64,000 bases of DNA from an uncultured Clostridia bacterium (GCA_946567425.1 CAMNXF010000005.1:1-64000); one strand, 5' to 3'. Positions 35,233 through 44,865 are shown, counted from the first letter of the stretch. Program-made: numbers and translations. Notes: a model not told the origin generated them from the sequence alone.

Positions 35233-35261
35233 TTGACAAGAAACACAAAATGTGGTATCTT
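35233..35261 (+). promoter_or_regulatory. Promoter of the PL9 pectate lyase gene
   Basis: TTGACA (35233-35238), 17-bp spacer, TATCTT (35256-35261), about 70 bases before the ATG. Confidence 0.65.
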
Positions 35262-35331
35262 AAAGGTAATGTAAGCACAGGGCTTACAGGCGTAAACAAA
35301 TGTTTATGTATTTTTTATGAGGAGGATTTTT

Positions 35332-38300
35332 ATGCAAACTAAATGCAAACACAACAGGCTTGCCGCCGTTTTCCTGGCGCTTGCGATGCTGCTGACGTCT
35401 TTGTCGTTCAGTATGTTCGCCGGCGCGGAAGAGGCGGCGGGCGGTTCAGGCGATGGCGTTTATGTCTTTGAATCTAAAGATTTAACCGCCTTTGCAGCAG
35501 GCGATAAGACAGACGGCGAAACTGAAAAGGCCGGTACGAACGACTATTTCACCTTGTATTACAGTGCGAAAGCAAAGGTAGATAGCAGTTCAAAAAAATT
35601 TGATGACGGATATGAAAGCGCCCAAAGAGTAAACTTTGGCGGTAAAGCCGATGTTGCAAACCTTAAGAACGCTATTTCGTTTACCACCACCGGAAAGGCA
35701 ACGGTTAAAGTCTGGTGGGTGCAGGGCGGTGACGACAACCGACAGGTCGTAATTTACGACAAGAGTGGAAAAGAGATAGACGTAACAGAGGGCACTTGGA
35801 CAAAGAATTCGCCTTATATCTCCACGCTTGAGGTTCCGGGCGCAGATACATATTTCCTCGGCGGTAAGGAGAACAACAATAACTTTTATAAGGTTGAGGT
35901 GACTGAACAAGTACCTAAGGATTATGTCTTTGAATCCAAGGATTTAACCGCCTTTGCAGCAGGCGATAAGACAGACGGCGAAACTGAAAAGGTCGGTACG
36001 GACGACTATTTCACCTTGTATTACAGTGCGAAAGCAAAGGTAGATAGCAGTTCAAAAAAATTTGATGACGGATATGAAAGCGCCCAAAGAGTAAACTTTG
36101 GCGGTAAAGCCGATGTTGCAAACCTTAAGAACGCTATTTCGTTTACCACCACCGGAAAGGCAACGGTTAAAGTCTGGTGGGTGCAGGGCGGTGACGACAA
36201 CCGACAGGTCGTAATTTACGACAAGAGTGGAAAAGAGATAGACGTAACAGAGGGCACTTGGACAAAGAATTCGCCTTATATCTCCACGCTTGAGGTTCCG
36301 GGCGCAAATACATATTTCCTCGGCGGTAAGGAGAACAACAACAACTTTTATAAGGTTCAGGTAACAGACGGCGGCGGTGCTCCCGTTGTCCGCGAGGACT
36401 GGGATAAGGTCGCAGCACCTGTTATTACCGATGTTGCACAGGAAAAAGATAAGAACGACAACAATACCGACAACATTATTGTTAACGTCGACGCTGTTGT
36501 AGGCGCAGCCGGCGGTGACGCAGTTGTTGTTACTATGCATGACAAAGACGGCAAGGAACTGTTGAAAAAGCAATCTCTTGCGGAGAAAAACTCCCACGAG
36601 CTTAAGTTTGAAAACGTTTCTTCTTCCGGCACATACACATTTAAGGCAAATTTAACACGCGACGGTGAGACCGATAAGCCTGCTGCCGAAACAATGACAG
36701 CGAATTTCGTACTTACCTTGAAAACTCCTATCATCACCAGCTTGACCAGCAGAGGCAAGGGCAGTGTTGAGATCGAATGGAGTGCAGTTCCCGAAGCAAC
36801 GGGCTACATTATTTACCTTGCAGACGGGGAAAATACGACCGAGCTTGGCAAAACCGAGGGCGGCGAAACCACCGTGTATACCGCAAAAGGTCTTACGGTC
36901 AACAAAGAAGCTTCGTTTAAGGTAGCTGCGGTTCGCGATAGTGAAACGGGCAAGCAGTCCGAGGAAAAATCGGTAACCGTTACCGAGGACGCTAAGAGCA
37001 AGTGGAGCTATTCAATATACGGCGTTTCCGTTGACGAAAAGAATAACGGTGTCATAGGCGACGCAAACGAGCCGACAGGCGTGACCGTGTATTCCGAGAA
37101 CGGCAAGGGTAAGATCGTCGGTGGCGGTGCGGACGGCGTTACATTCTATTACACTACCGTTCCCGCCGATAAGAACTTTACTTTCCGCGCTAAAATGCAT
37201 GTGGACAAATGGAAGTGGTCCAACGGTCAAGAGGCTATGGGCTTAATGTTGGCTGACGACGTTCCGGAAATGTTCACAAATCCTTATTGGACAAACGTTT
37301 ACTATTATTCTCTCGGCACGATCGGTTACTACTGGGATAATCAAGAAAACGATCTGAGCCAGGAATGGGGCGTTGGCGATAAGTATGATATGCGTCTCGG
37401 TCTCGGCGTGTATCCTAAGGTAGGCATCACTCCCGAGAACCAAGCAAGCGTTGGTACCGACGCCGCGCTTACATCTAAAATCGACCCGAATATCCAGTAC
37501 GCGCTTGATACTACAGCAGCTGAGTTGGGTCTCCCTACAAGCGCAAGATACAATCTTGCAGGAAATCACGACGGTGAATTTACCGCGCACGATAATCTTC
37601 CCACACTTGTAACGGATTTCGATCTTGAGGTAAAGAGAAACAACACCGGTTATTTCTTCACCTACTACAAGGACGGAAAAGTTGTCCGCACACAGAAATT
37701 CTATAACCGTGATGAGTTGAGCGTTCTCGACGAGGAAAACATCTATGTCGGCTTCTTTGCGGCAAGAAACGCAAGAGCAACGTTCACCGACGTTCAGCTT
37801 GATGTTTATGACCCCGATCCCAACGAGCCTGTTGAGAAAAAGCCGGCGATCATGGTAACTCCCAGGATCAATATTACTTCCTCGAACGTTTCCAACAGCG
37901 AAAATTATCAGCTTATGTTCACAACCTCCGTTGACGGAAAGGTAACCGTTTCCTTAGACGGCAGTCAGATCGCATCTAAAAACGTTCGCGCGGCGGACGA
38001 TTTGTCAACAATTGATATAGTTCTCCCGAACACGGGTGCAAACAAGCTTGAAATCGTCTATACTCCCGACCCTGATAGTCTCGAGGAGGGAAAAGAGCTT
38101 AAGAGCGACGCACCTGTAGAGACAAGTCTCACGGTAACCTACAACACTAAATTTGCCGAGCAGAATTATCTCTATGTTTCTCCCAACGGCACATCCAAAG
38201 GAAACGGCGGTCCCGACTATCCTCTGGATATCCAGACTGCTATGAACGCGGTTCAGCCCGGACAGACGATCGTAGTAATGGAGGGTACTTACAAGGTTGA

Positions 38301-39975
38301 TTCTTCCGTACTCGCGCCCCGCGGCAATAACGGTACCGCGGATAAGATGATCTACATGATCGCCGATCCCGAGGCTAAAACACGCCCCGTATTCGATGGA
38401 CAAGGCAAGTCGGGTATAGTTGTTCAGCTCGCAGGCGATTACTGGTACGTCAAGGGCTTTGATGTAACAAACTCCGGCGGCAAGACCAACGGTTTGAGGA
38501 TCGCCGGCAGTCACTGTGTAGTTGATGACATTCGCGCTTACAACAATAGCGGTACGGGAATTGCTATCCAGGCATACAAGAACAGCGCAGATCCCAGAGA
38601 TCTGTGGCCATCCGATAACCTTGTTCTCAACTGCACGGCTTACAATAACGCGGACGCTCCCGGCTACGAGGATGCGGACGGCTTCTCCGCTAAGTTGACG
38701 GTTGGCGAGGGCAACGTATTTGACGGTTGTGTAGCGTTCAACAACGCAGACGACGGTTGGGATCTTTATGCAAGAGCTTCTTCCGGTACTATCGGCGCTG
38801 TTACAATTAAGAACTCCGTAGCTTTCGCGAACGGCAAGCTGCTTGACGGTACCAACGCGGGCAACGGAAACGGCTTTAAGCTCGGCGGCGAGAACCTCCC
38901 GGGCGGTCACATACTTAGCAACTGCGTTTCTTTCGGAAATAAGGCGGACGGCATTACTTCCAACTCCTGCCCCGATGTAAAGGTTGAAAACTGCATATCC
39001 TACGACAACGGAGGCGCTAACCTCAATCTGTACACCAACGCTGAGGTTCCGACTAACTTCACCGTTAAAGGACTTATTTCCGTTGGAGGAAAAGGCGACA
39101 CCGTAAAAACAAAGAGCGGCGATACATCAACAATTGACGCTGCTTCGATTTACAGTAACAGTTTCACCAAGGACGGCGCAGCGGTTGAGGGTATTCAGCC
39201 CTCGTCAGAGGAAATGTTCGTTTCCGTTAATTTCGCATATCCCAACGATACCAATGCTTCGGAATTCTGTAATTCCGCTCGCAATTCCGACGGCACTATC
39301 AACCTCGGCGATTTCTTGAAGAAGAGCGATTCCGCTCCCGAAAACGCGGGCGCAAATCTTGAAGATTCTACCCCGTCTAAGGAGCCGGACGAGATCGTTC
39401 CCGACGAAAATCTTCCCGATCCCGAAGAACCCTCCAATCCTTCTACTCCGTCAACACCCTCCACACCTTCGACACCCGAGAAGAAGGACTATGAGTTTGA
39501 GGATAACGATATCAAGGTAACGGCTCCCTCCGGTGCATTTGACAACGTAGACGGCATCAAGTTCAACGCCGACCCCGTAAACGCAGAGACGACCGATACC
39601 AAGTTCACGTTTGACCTTAACTTTACCGACAAAAACGGCAATAGGGTTCAGCCCAAGGTCGCTGTAACCGTGAGAATTCCCGTTCCTGTGGCGCTCAAGG
39701 ATAAGTCGATCTACGTTTATCACGTAGAGAACGATGGCAAATACACCGAGATCGACTGCAAGGTCGAGAACGGTATGGTAGTATTTACTGCAAGCAGCTT
39801 CAGCAAGTACATTATTACAAGCGAGAAGCTGTCTGCTGCTGATCCCGGCACTTCTAAACCGTCCGACGAGGGAACTAACCCATCTACGGGCATGGCAGCG
39901 CCTTTTGCGGGTGCGGCGGCAGTTATTGCAGGCGCAGCGGCTGCGGTTCTTATCAGCAAGCGCAAGCGCGGTTAA
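35332..39975 (+). CDS. Large surface-anchored PL9 pectate lyase with duplicated N-terminal modules
   Basis: 1547 residues. Signal peptide (~1-32, ending FAGA). Two almost identical ~147-residue modules (44-190 and 198-344) match a module I know from Clostridial surface pectate lyases, probably carbohydrate-binding. Then two FN3-like domains (~355-550), a laminin-G/DUF1349-like sandwich (~553-815), a linker sandwich, and a right-handed beta-helix (~945-1330) with the PL9 signature DADGFSAKL, giving candidate calcium Asp residues and catalytic K1121. A Pro/Ser linker, an IPVP-type sandwich and the sorting signal NPSTG (1516-1520), hydrophobic helix and KRKRG follow. It would cleave polygalacturonate outside the cell. 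ATG 35332 follows AGGAGG. Confidence 0.9.
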   Translation: MQTKCKHNRLAAVFLALAMLLTSLSFSMFAGAEEAAGGSGDGVYVFESKDLTAFAAGDKTDGETEKAGTNDYFTLYYSAKAKVDSSSKKFDDGYESAQRVNFGGKADVANLKNAISFTTTGKATVKVWWVQGGDDNRQVVIYDKSGKEIDVTEGTWTKNSPYISTLEVPGADTYFLGGKENNNNFYKVEVTEQVPKDYVFESKDLTAFAAGDKTDGETEKVGTDDYFTLYYSAKAKVDSSSKKFDDGYESAQRVNFGGKADVANLKNAISFTTTGKATVKVWWVQGGDDNRQVVIYDKSGKEIDVTEGTWTKNSPYISTLEVPGANTYFLGGKENNNNFYKVQVTDGGGAPVVREDWDKVAAPVITDVAQEKDKNDNNTDNIIVNVDAVVGAAGGDAVVVTMHDKDGKELLKKQSLAEKNSHELKFENVSSSGTYTFKANLTRDGETDKPAAETMTANFVLTLKTPIITSLTSRGKGSVEIEWSAVPEATGYIIYLADGENTTELGKTEGGETTVYTAKGLTVNKEASFKVAAVRDSETGKQSEEKSVTVTEDAKSKWSYSIYGVSVDEKNNGVIGDANEPTGVTVYSENGKGKIVGGGADGVTFYYTTVPADKNFTFRAKMHVDKWKWSNGQEAMGLMLADDVPEMFTNPYWTNVYYYSLGTIGYYWDNQENDLSQEWGVGDKYDMRLGLGVYPKVGITPENQASVGTDAALTSKIDPNIQYALDTTAAELGLPTSARYNLAGNHDGEFTAHDNLPTLVTDFDLEVKRNNTGYFFTYYKDGKVVRTQKFYNRDELSVLDEENIYVGFFAARNARATFTDVQLDVYDPDPNEPVEKKPAIMVTPRINITSSNVSNSENYQLMFTTSVDGKVTVSLDGSQIASKNVRAADDLSTIDIVLPNTGANKLEIVYTPDPDSLEEGKELKSDAPVETSLTVTYNTKFAEQNYLYVSPNGTSKGNGGPDYPLDIQTAMNAVQPGQTIVVMEGTYKVDSSVLAPRGNNGTADKMIYMIADPEAKTRPVFDGQGKSGIVVQLAGDYWYVKGFDVTNSGGKTNGLRIAGSHCVVDDIRAYNNSGTGIAIQAYKNSADPRDLWPSDNLVLNCTAYNNADAPGYEDADGFSAKLTVGEGNVFDGCVAFNNADDGWDLYARASSGTIGAVTIKNSVAFANGKLLDGTNAGNGNGFKLGGENLPGGHILSNCVSFGNKADGITSNSCPDVKVENCISYDNGGANLNLYTNAEVPTNFTVKGLISVGGKGDTVKTKSGDTSTIDAASIYSNSFTKDGAAVEGIQPSSEEMFVSVNFAYPNDTNASEFCNSARNSDGTINLGDFLKKSDSAPENAGANLEDSTPSKEPDEIVPDENLPDPEEPSNPSTPSTPSTPSTPEKKDYEFEDNDIKVTAPSGAFDNVDGIKFNADPVNAETTDTKFTFDLNFTDKNGNRVQPKVAVTVRIPVPVALKDKSIYVYHVENDGKYTEIDCKVENGMVVFTASSFSKYIITSEKLSAADPGTSKPSDEGTNPSTGMAAPFAGAAAVIAGAAAAVLISKRKRG
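35461..36359 (+). repeat. Recent tandem duplication inside the pectate lyase gene
   Basis: Copy 1 (35461-35897) and copy 2 (35923-36359) are offset by exactly 462 bases (154 codons) and differ at only a handful of positions, several of them synonymous. Such identity over ~437 bases implies a recent duplication or ongoing gene conversion, and the locus may expand or contract by recombination. Confidence 0.92.
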
Positions 39976-40010
39976 TAAAGGACGTTCTGCGAACGGCTGA
40001 CTAAACAATT

Positions 40011-40046
40011 AAACCCCGATTTTCTTCTTGAAGATCGGGGTTTATT
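40011..40046 (+). terminator. Terminator of the pectate lyase gene
   Basis: Perfect 10-bp stem AAACCCCGAT (40011-40020) with 40034-40043, the loop itself able to pair (TCTTC with GAAGA), followed by TTT. Confidence 0.9.
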
Positions 40047-40124
40047 ATGTGCAAAAGGGTATTCCATTTTTGGAAATAATATGTTATAATATATAAGGCG
40101 CTGCATTTTTAATAAGGAGTTAAT

Positions 40125-41189
40125 ATGAATTTAAAGTTTACCGTTACGCAATCGGAGCTTTCTGATCTGCTGCTGAATATTTCGCCGACGCGCCCTGTGT
40201 TTATCTGGGGAGCGCCGGGTATCGGAAAGTCCGCGCTGGTACAGAAATTCGCGGACGACGTCGGACTGGAGTGCGTTTCGCTGCTGGGAAGTCAGCTAGC
40301 CCCCGAGGATATTATCGGCATACCGCAGATAAAAGGGGAGACCTCGCAGTTTATGCCACCGAAGATGATCGCGCGAAAAGAGCCGTATGTGCTGTTCCTC
40401 GACGAGCTGAACGCCTGCTCGCAGGAAGTTCAGAAAGCGTTCTACAGCCTTATCCACGAAAAGCGCATAGGCGAGTATCATCTGCCGAAAGGGAGCGTCG
40501 TTATAGGCGCGGGGAACCGTTCGCAGGACGGTGCGATCGTGAAAACGATGTCGACGGCTCTGATAAACAGAATGTTCCACGTTCAGCTTGTCGCCGACCC
40601 GAAGCAGTGGCTGAACTGGGCGTATGAAAACTCACTGCACCCGTGGGTCATAGACTACATAACCGAGCGCCCTGACCACCTCTTTTCCGAGCCTCCGAAA
40701 ACCGAAGAGCCGTACTCCACGCCGCGCTCGTGGGATATGCTGAGCGACGCGCTCAAGGAATACGGGGCGGGGGAAAAGGACGTTCCCGAGAAAATACTGC
40801 GCGTGCTGGCATACGGCTCGGTGTCATCAGCACATGCGGGAATGTTCCTCGCATTTGTAAAGCAGCTCGGCAACAAGAATTTGCTCAACGAGATAATAAA
40901 GGGAGAGGCGCGTTTTCCCTCCGCGCCCGAGGATCGCGACGTGCTGTATTTCGTAGCGCAGAGTTTTCGCGGAAAACTGTTGCTGGAGCTCCCCGAGGAC
41001 AAGCAGTCGATAAGCAGGAGCGCACAGGAGCTTGCCCACCGCGCAAAGGCGCTGATAAAGGACCTGTCGCATATCAATATCGAGCTTGCGCAAATGGTGG
41101 TATCTTCGGACGACGGAAGGGTGCTGCCCGAGTGGTTTATGGTGGAGATCGTGCGCGATCTGCCGAGACTTATCAAGAACGAGAAATAA
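40125..41189 (+). CDS. MoxR-type AAA+ ATPase
   Basis: 354 residues. Walker A GAPGIGKSALV (~residues 29-39), Walker B VLFLDELNACSQ, sensor 1 GAGNRSQD and an arginine-finger region NRMFHVQL. It belongs to the MoxR/dynein-related AAA group, ATP-driven chaperones that act with a von Willebrand A (VWA) domain partner. That partner is the next gene, starting one base after this stop codon. Target unknown. AAGGAG precedes the ATG; a TATAAT (40085-40090) nearby lacks a good -35 box. Confidence 0.9.
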   Translation: MNLKFTVTQSELSDLLLNISPTRPVFIWGAPGIGKSALVQKFADDVGLECVSLLGSQLAPEDIIGIPQIKGETSQFMPPKMIARKEPYVLFLDELNACSQEVQKAFYSLIHEKRIGEYHLPKGSVVIGAGNRSQDGAIVKTMSTALINRMFHVQLVADPKQWLNWAYENSLHPWVIDYITERPDHLFSEPPKTEEPYSTPRSWDMLSDALKEYGAGEKDVPEKILRVLAYGSVSSAHAGMFLAFVKQLGNKNLLNEIIKGEARFPSAPEDRDVLYFVAQSFRGKLLLELPEDKQSISRSAQELAHRAKALIKDLSHINIELAQMVVSSDDGRVLPEWFMVEIVRDLPRLIKNEK

Positions 41190-41190
41190 T

Positions 41191-43044
41191 ATGGCGAAGA
41201 AAAAGGAAGTACACATCTCAAAAAACGAACAGCAACTCCTTGACGGCTTGGCGATAATAAAGGCGCACCCGCTTTTCGGCAAATTGGACTTTTATTACAG
41301 AACAGCGCCGAAGTCGGTCATGGGGAAAAACGTCTGCGCGAAAACGTCCTATTCAGGGCAGTATTCGTACTATTCGGGCGGCTTTACGCTCAACAAGGAC
41401 TGCGACCGCACGCCGTCCGAGTGGGCACACATTATCGCGCACTGTATGCTGCATTTGTGTTTCGGGCATTTCGATGCGGAACGTATGCCGGGCTTTTCCG
41501 ATGAGAACGGCAATTGGCGCGTCGACTGCGATTTCAGGATCTGGAATATGGCTTGCGATATTTACATCTGCAAATTTCTGGCGGATATTAAATTTGGGTC
41601 TCCGTTTGTTACGCAAACCGATATTCAGCGTTTCGGTTCGGTTTCGAGCGAACTGAAAATATACGACGAGCTTATAAGAGAGCACGCCAGTGCGGCTGAC
41701 AATATTTTCGGCACGGCGGGAGAATTCCCCGATATGAACGAGCCCGAAAAGCCGATAGTTTACACGAATAACCAAAAGAACGACTTTGTGACAAAATTTG
41801 CGTTTGCGCTTGCGGATTCGGTGAGGACGGTCATAAATTCAGCGGGAAACCGCACCGTAAACAACGCTCCGCCAAGCGTTATGCAGAGGGCGGCGGCGTG
41901 GTTTATAAATCACTATCCGCTGCTAGGTGGTCTCGCGACGGGGTTTAAGATTGTCGACACGCGCGAGTGCCCAACGCAGCTCGGCGATATTACCATTGCG
42001 GCGGTGAACGTTATCGACGGCGAAATTTACGTCAACCGTGCCGCGGGACTGAATTTTGAGGAATGGAAGTTCGTACTCGCGCACGAGTATCTCCATGCGG
42101 GATTGCAGCACCATGCCCGCCGTCGGGGACGCGACCCCGAATTATGGAACGTCGCGTGCGATTTCGTTATCAACGGCTGGCTGAGGGAAATGCAGATAGG
42201 GCAGATGCCGACTCGCGGACTGCTCTACGACGAGGATTTGAAGAATTTCTCCGCCGAAGAAATTTACGACGAGCTGATAAAAAATATCCGCCAAAGCTCC
42301 AAGCTGGAAACCTTTCGCGGACACGGAAAAGGTGATATTATCGCGGACGGCTACATGGGCAAACTGAATGCGCCGACAACGCTTGATGAGTTCTGCAAAA
42401 ACGCGCTGCGCAGCGGACTGGAGTATCATCAGTCGAATACGCGCGGCTTTATCCCCGAGGGGCTTATCGAGGAAATACGTGCGCTCGCAATGCCGCCGAT
42501 TCCGTGGGATGTTCAGCTCGCGGAGTGGTTTGACGTTTATTTCGCGCCGCTCGAAAAGCGACGTTCCTACGCGCGCCCGAGCCGCCGACAGAGCAGCACT
42601 CCCGACATTCCGCGCCCTAGCCTGCTCCCAGCCGATGTTCCCAAGCACAGCCGCACTTACGGAGTTATCATCGACACTTCGGGTTCTATGTCGCCCGAAA
42701 TGATAGGGCTTGCGCTGGGCGCTGCCGCGAGTTATTCCGTGGCAAAGGAAGTGCCGTTCGTGCGCGTGGTGTTCTGCGACGCGGACGCTTACGATATCGG
42801 CTACGTCAGCCCTGAGGATATTGCGGGGCGCGTGAGGGTCCAAGGGCGCGGTGGAACAGTTTTGCAGCCCGCAGTCAATCTGCTGGAGAATGCAAAGGAT
42901 TTCCCGAAAAAAGCGCCGATACTCGTTATAACGGACGGCTATATCGAGGACGATCTGTGCATAAAGCACGAACATGCGTTCTTGATACCCGAGGGAAACA
43001 GGCTGCCGTTTCGCGCTTGGGGAAAGGTTTTTTACTTTAAGTAA
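41191..43044 (+). CDS. DUF2201-type protein: putative zincin metallopeptidase domain plus VWA domain
   Basis: 617 residues. Two zincin-like segments are visible: H80-IIAHCMLHLCFGH (degenerate, Cys in place of Glu) and AH298-EYLH302-AGLQHH (a proper HExxH with a further downstream His). A helical middle follows, then a VWA domain from ~residue 490 with the metal-ion-dependent adhesion motif D495-TSGSMS and a later TDG. This matches the DUF2201 family paired with MoxR ATPases. The ATPase probably remodels a complex that the VWA subunit recognises. ATG at 41191 is chosen because it lies directly after the MoxR stop. It overlaps the convergent kinase gene by 8 bases. Confidence 0.85.
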   Translation: MAKKKEVHISKNEQQLLDGLAIIKAHPLFGKLDFYYRTAPKSVMGKNVCAKTSYSGQYSYYSGGFTLNKDCDRTPSEWAHIIAHCMLHLCFGHFDAERMPGFSDENGNWRVDCDFRIWNMACDIYICKFLADIKFGSPFVTQTDIQRFGSVSSELKIYDELIREHASAADNIFGTAGEFPDMNEPEKPIVYTNNQKNDFVTKFAFALADSVRTVINSAGNRTVNNAPPSVMQRAAAWFINHYPLLGGLATGFKIVDTRECPTQLGDITIAAVNVIDGEIYVNRAAGLNFEEWKFVLAHEYLHAGLQHHARRRGRDPELWNVACDFVINGWLREMQIGQMPTRGLLYDEDLKNFSAEEIYDELIKNIRQSSKLETFRGHGKGDIIADGYMGKLNAPTTLDEFCKNALRSGLEYHQSNTRGFIPEGLIEEIRALAMPPIPWDVQLAEWFDVYFAPLEKRRSYARPSRRQSSTPDIPRPSLLPADVPKHSRTYGVIIDTSGSMSPEMIGLALGAAASYSVAKEVPFVRVVFCDADAYDIGYVSPEDIAGRVRVQGRGGTVLQPAVNLLENAKDFPKKAPILVITDGYIEDDLCIKHEHAFLIPEGNRLPFRAWGKVFYFK

Positions 43045-43927
43045 CTGCTTCGGCGGCTCTGCTGTCGGAGCTTTCGCTTTTTGACGCATAAACGGAGTAT
43101 GCCGTCACGTTTGTGAATGTCTCGCCGTCGACCTGAAGCGGCGTCGGCTTGTCAAATGTGACCGTTATCTCGCGTCCCGTAAGCACGTCGACGATGTCCT
43201 TTTTGAGAACGTGTTCGCCCTTGAAAATGGACGGGAACGCTATCAGCGTTTTCAGCTTGTTCGGACAGTGCATTACAATTACTGTGACCGTCCGTTCAGA
43301 GTTGAGCCTGTTCTGCCCGGGAGCGACGTTCATTCCACCGCCGTAAAATCTGCCGTTCATGGTCGGGGCAAGCCAGACGTGCTTGTACTCGTGCTTAACG
43401 CCGTCAACGAAGATAGCCGCGCCTCGCGGCTTGAAATGAAACAGCATTCCCTTGACCGCGATAGCCGCATAGTTTATCGGCTTGTTCGTCTTTTTGCGCT
43501 GCTTGTCGCCCTCCTCGCAGCAGTAGCCGTCTATTCCGTAGCCTATGCCGTTGAGGAACAGCAGCTTTTTGCCGTTTACGTTTACGGTCGGCAGATTTTT
43601 TATGTACGGGTTTAACAGTATCAGCTCGTCCTTAACGGTTTCGCGTATATCGGCGGTGAAATCGTTGCCGGAGCCGGCGGGGTAGTAGTATATCGGACGC
43701 TCGGGAATTCTTCCCTTAAATTTGTTAACGAGATAATGTATTGTTCCGTCTCCGCCCGAGATGACAACGCGTTCGCTGTCGGGAATGTCCGCGATAAACT
43801 TCGCCGCGTCGGTCTTTGTAATATCGAGGAATTTCAGCTCTTCTTCGGGAATTAGCGCCTTTATTTTTTCGGCGTTCGCCTTTCCGCTGCCGTTGTCGGC
43901 GAGCGGATTATAGAGTATGTAGGTCAT
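43037..43927 (-). CDS. Diacylglycerol kinase-family lipid kinase (DagK/YegS-like)
   Basis: 296 residues. DAGK catalytic domain: N-terminal ILYNPLADNGSGKANA, the nucleotide loop VVISGGDGTIHYLVN (~residues 54-68), and PAGSGNDFTADI. The rest is the beta-sandwich typical of DgkB/YegS, ending PLQVDGE. It phosphorylates diacylglycerol or a related lipid at the inner membrane face, recycling it to phosphatidic acid. The upstream acyltransferase gene overlaps its start by ATGA, so both act in phospholipid synthesis. The substrate is by homology only. Confidence 0.9.
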   Translation of the reverse strand: MTYILYNPLADNGSGKANAEKIKALIPEEELKFLDITKTDAAKFIADIPDSERVVISGGDGTIHYLVNKFKGRIPERPIYYYPAGSGNDFTADIRETVKDELILLNPYIKNLPTVNVNGKKLLFLNGIGYGIDGYCCEEGDKQRKKTNKPINYAAIAVKGMLFHFKPRGAAIFVDGVKHEYKHVWLAPTMNGRFYGGGMNVAPGQNRLNSERTVTVIVMHCPNKLKTLIAFPSIFKGEHVLKKDIVDVLTGREITVTFDKPTPLQVDGETFTNVTAYSVYASKSESSDSRAAEAVT

Positions 43928-44730
43928 ATTTGCTTCCTTTCCGTTAATTGCCGCTGCATTTCTTCGCGGATATGCTCCGAAAGGTCAACGGTTTTTTCCT
44001 TGTTTTCGGTTTTGATAACATCGATTATGTCAAGCGTAACGTTCGTTCTTCGCCATGGGAAGTTTTTGTGAATTTTCTCCGTGCCGGATATTACCGCGAC
44101 GACTATCGGGCAGCCCGCCTTTGTCGCGGCTTTCAGGCAGCCGGGCTTGAACTCTTGGAGCGTATAGCCCGTTCCTCTGTGACCCTCGGGGTAGACCGCT
44201 ATTGAGACCGCGTCCTTTTTCAGCAGCTCCGCCGCGCGGCTTATGGCTTTGGCAGCGTTTCGCGGACTTTCCCTGTCAATCGCTATATAGCAGCTGCGGT
44301 TCATGAAATGTCTGCCAATCGGTATCTTGAAGTTGGACGGCTTTGAAATAAACGCCATGGGAGTTTTCCGCAGCACAAGGCTCTCGATCATGGGGTCGAA
44401 GCGCGACAGGTGATTGGATACGAACAGAAACCGTCTGTCCAAGGGAATTTTCTCCGCGCCGTTTACGCGAACCTTAACTCTTGCCACAGAACAGACGAAC
44501 CAATACGCCGCGTTCAACAAAAACAGCGAGAGCGGCGAAGGCTTTTCGTATTCCTTTTTTGTACTGTAAAAAATTGCAAATGCTCCCAGAATAAGCCAGT
44601 AAGCAAGCGACAGCCCAACCGCCGTAGCGACAAATCCGATTGGAAGTATCCAAATCTGCGTTATGTCGGTTATCGTTATCGCCGTGAAACAGACAGCTAC
44701 GACAAGGCTCAAAAGATAAATTATCCGCAT
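43924..44730 (-). CDS. plsC: 1-acyl-sn-glycerol-3-phosphate acyltransferase (PlsC-like)
   Basis: 268 residues. Two N-terminal transmembrane helices (~2-50), then the acyltransferase domain with NHLSRFDPMIES (HX4D catalytic motif), FISKPSNFKIPIG, and YPEGHRGTG (substrate-binding EG motif). It adds an acyl chain to lysophosphatidate to form phosphatidic acid. I chose ATG at 44730, seven bases after GGAG; upstream in-frame codons lie over the promoter. It leads a two-gene unit with the lipid kinase. Confidence 0.9.
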   Translation of the reverse strand: MRIIYLLSLVVAVCFTAITITDITQIWILPIGFVATAVGLSLAYWLILGAFAIFYSTKKEYEKPSPLSLFLLNAAYWFVCSVARVKVRVNGAEKIPLDRRFLFVSNHLSRFDPMIESLVLRKTPMAFISKPSNFKIPIGRHFMNRSCYIAIDRESPRNAAKAISRAAELLKKDAVSIAVYPEGHRGTGYTLQEFKPGCLKAATKAGCPIVVAVISGTEKIHKNFPWRRTNVTLDIIDVIKTENKEKTVDLSEHIREEMQRQLTERKQI

Positions 44731-44760
44731 GTCCACACTCCGAAAAATTTTTTCATCTAT

Positions 44761-44789
44761 ATTATAGCATATAACGAGCGGCATGTCTA
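44761..44789 (-). promoter_or_regulatory. Promoter of the plsC-lipid kinase unit
   Basis: Minus strand TAGACA (44789-44784), 17-bp spacer, TATAAT (44766-44761), ~30 bases before the ATG. It is back to back with the promoter of the divergent metalloprotease gene. Confidence 0.75.
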
Positions 44790-44801
44790 TAAAAAAAACT
44801 G

Positions 44802-44830
44802 TTGACATTTTTAACAAAAAGTGTTATAAT
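44802..44830 (+). promoter_or_regulatory. Promoter of the SprA-related metalloprotease gene
   Basis: TTGACA (44802-44807), 17-bp spacer, TATAAT (44825-44830): full consensus, 35 bases before the ATG. Confidence 0.8.
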
Positions 44831-44865
44831 AACAGCAGAGGAATATTTTACAAAGGGGTGTTATT

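Larger units (their letters stand above)
34943..35331 (+). promoter_or_regulatory. Intergenic region: terminator, weak second hairpin, inverted repeat and pectate lyase promoter
   Basis: Nearly 390 bases without a gene. After the kdgK terminator (34960-34992) it holds a weak hairpin GCATT-ctgc-AATGC followed by TTTTT (35141-35159). A 5-bp inverted repeat GTTGT...ACAAC (35215-35232) sits immediately before the -35 of the lyase promoter (35233-35261) and is a candidate operator. The leader from ~35262 to 35319 is AT-rich and ends in GAGGAGG. No small ORF with a ribosome binding site was found. Confidence 0.6.
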
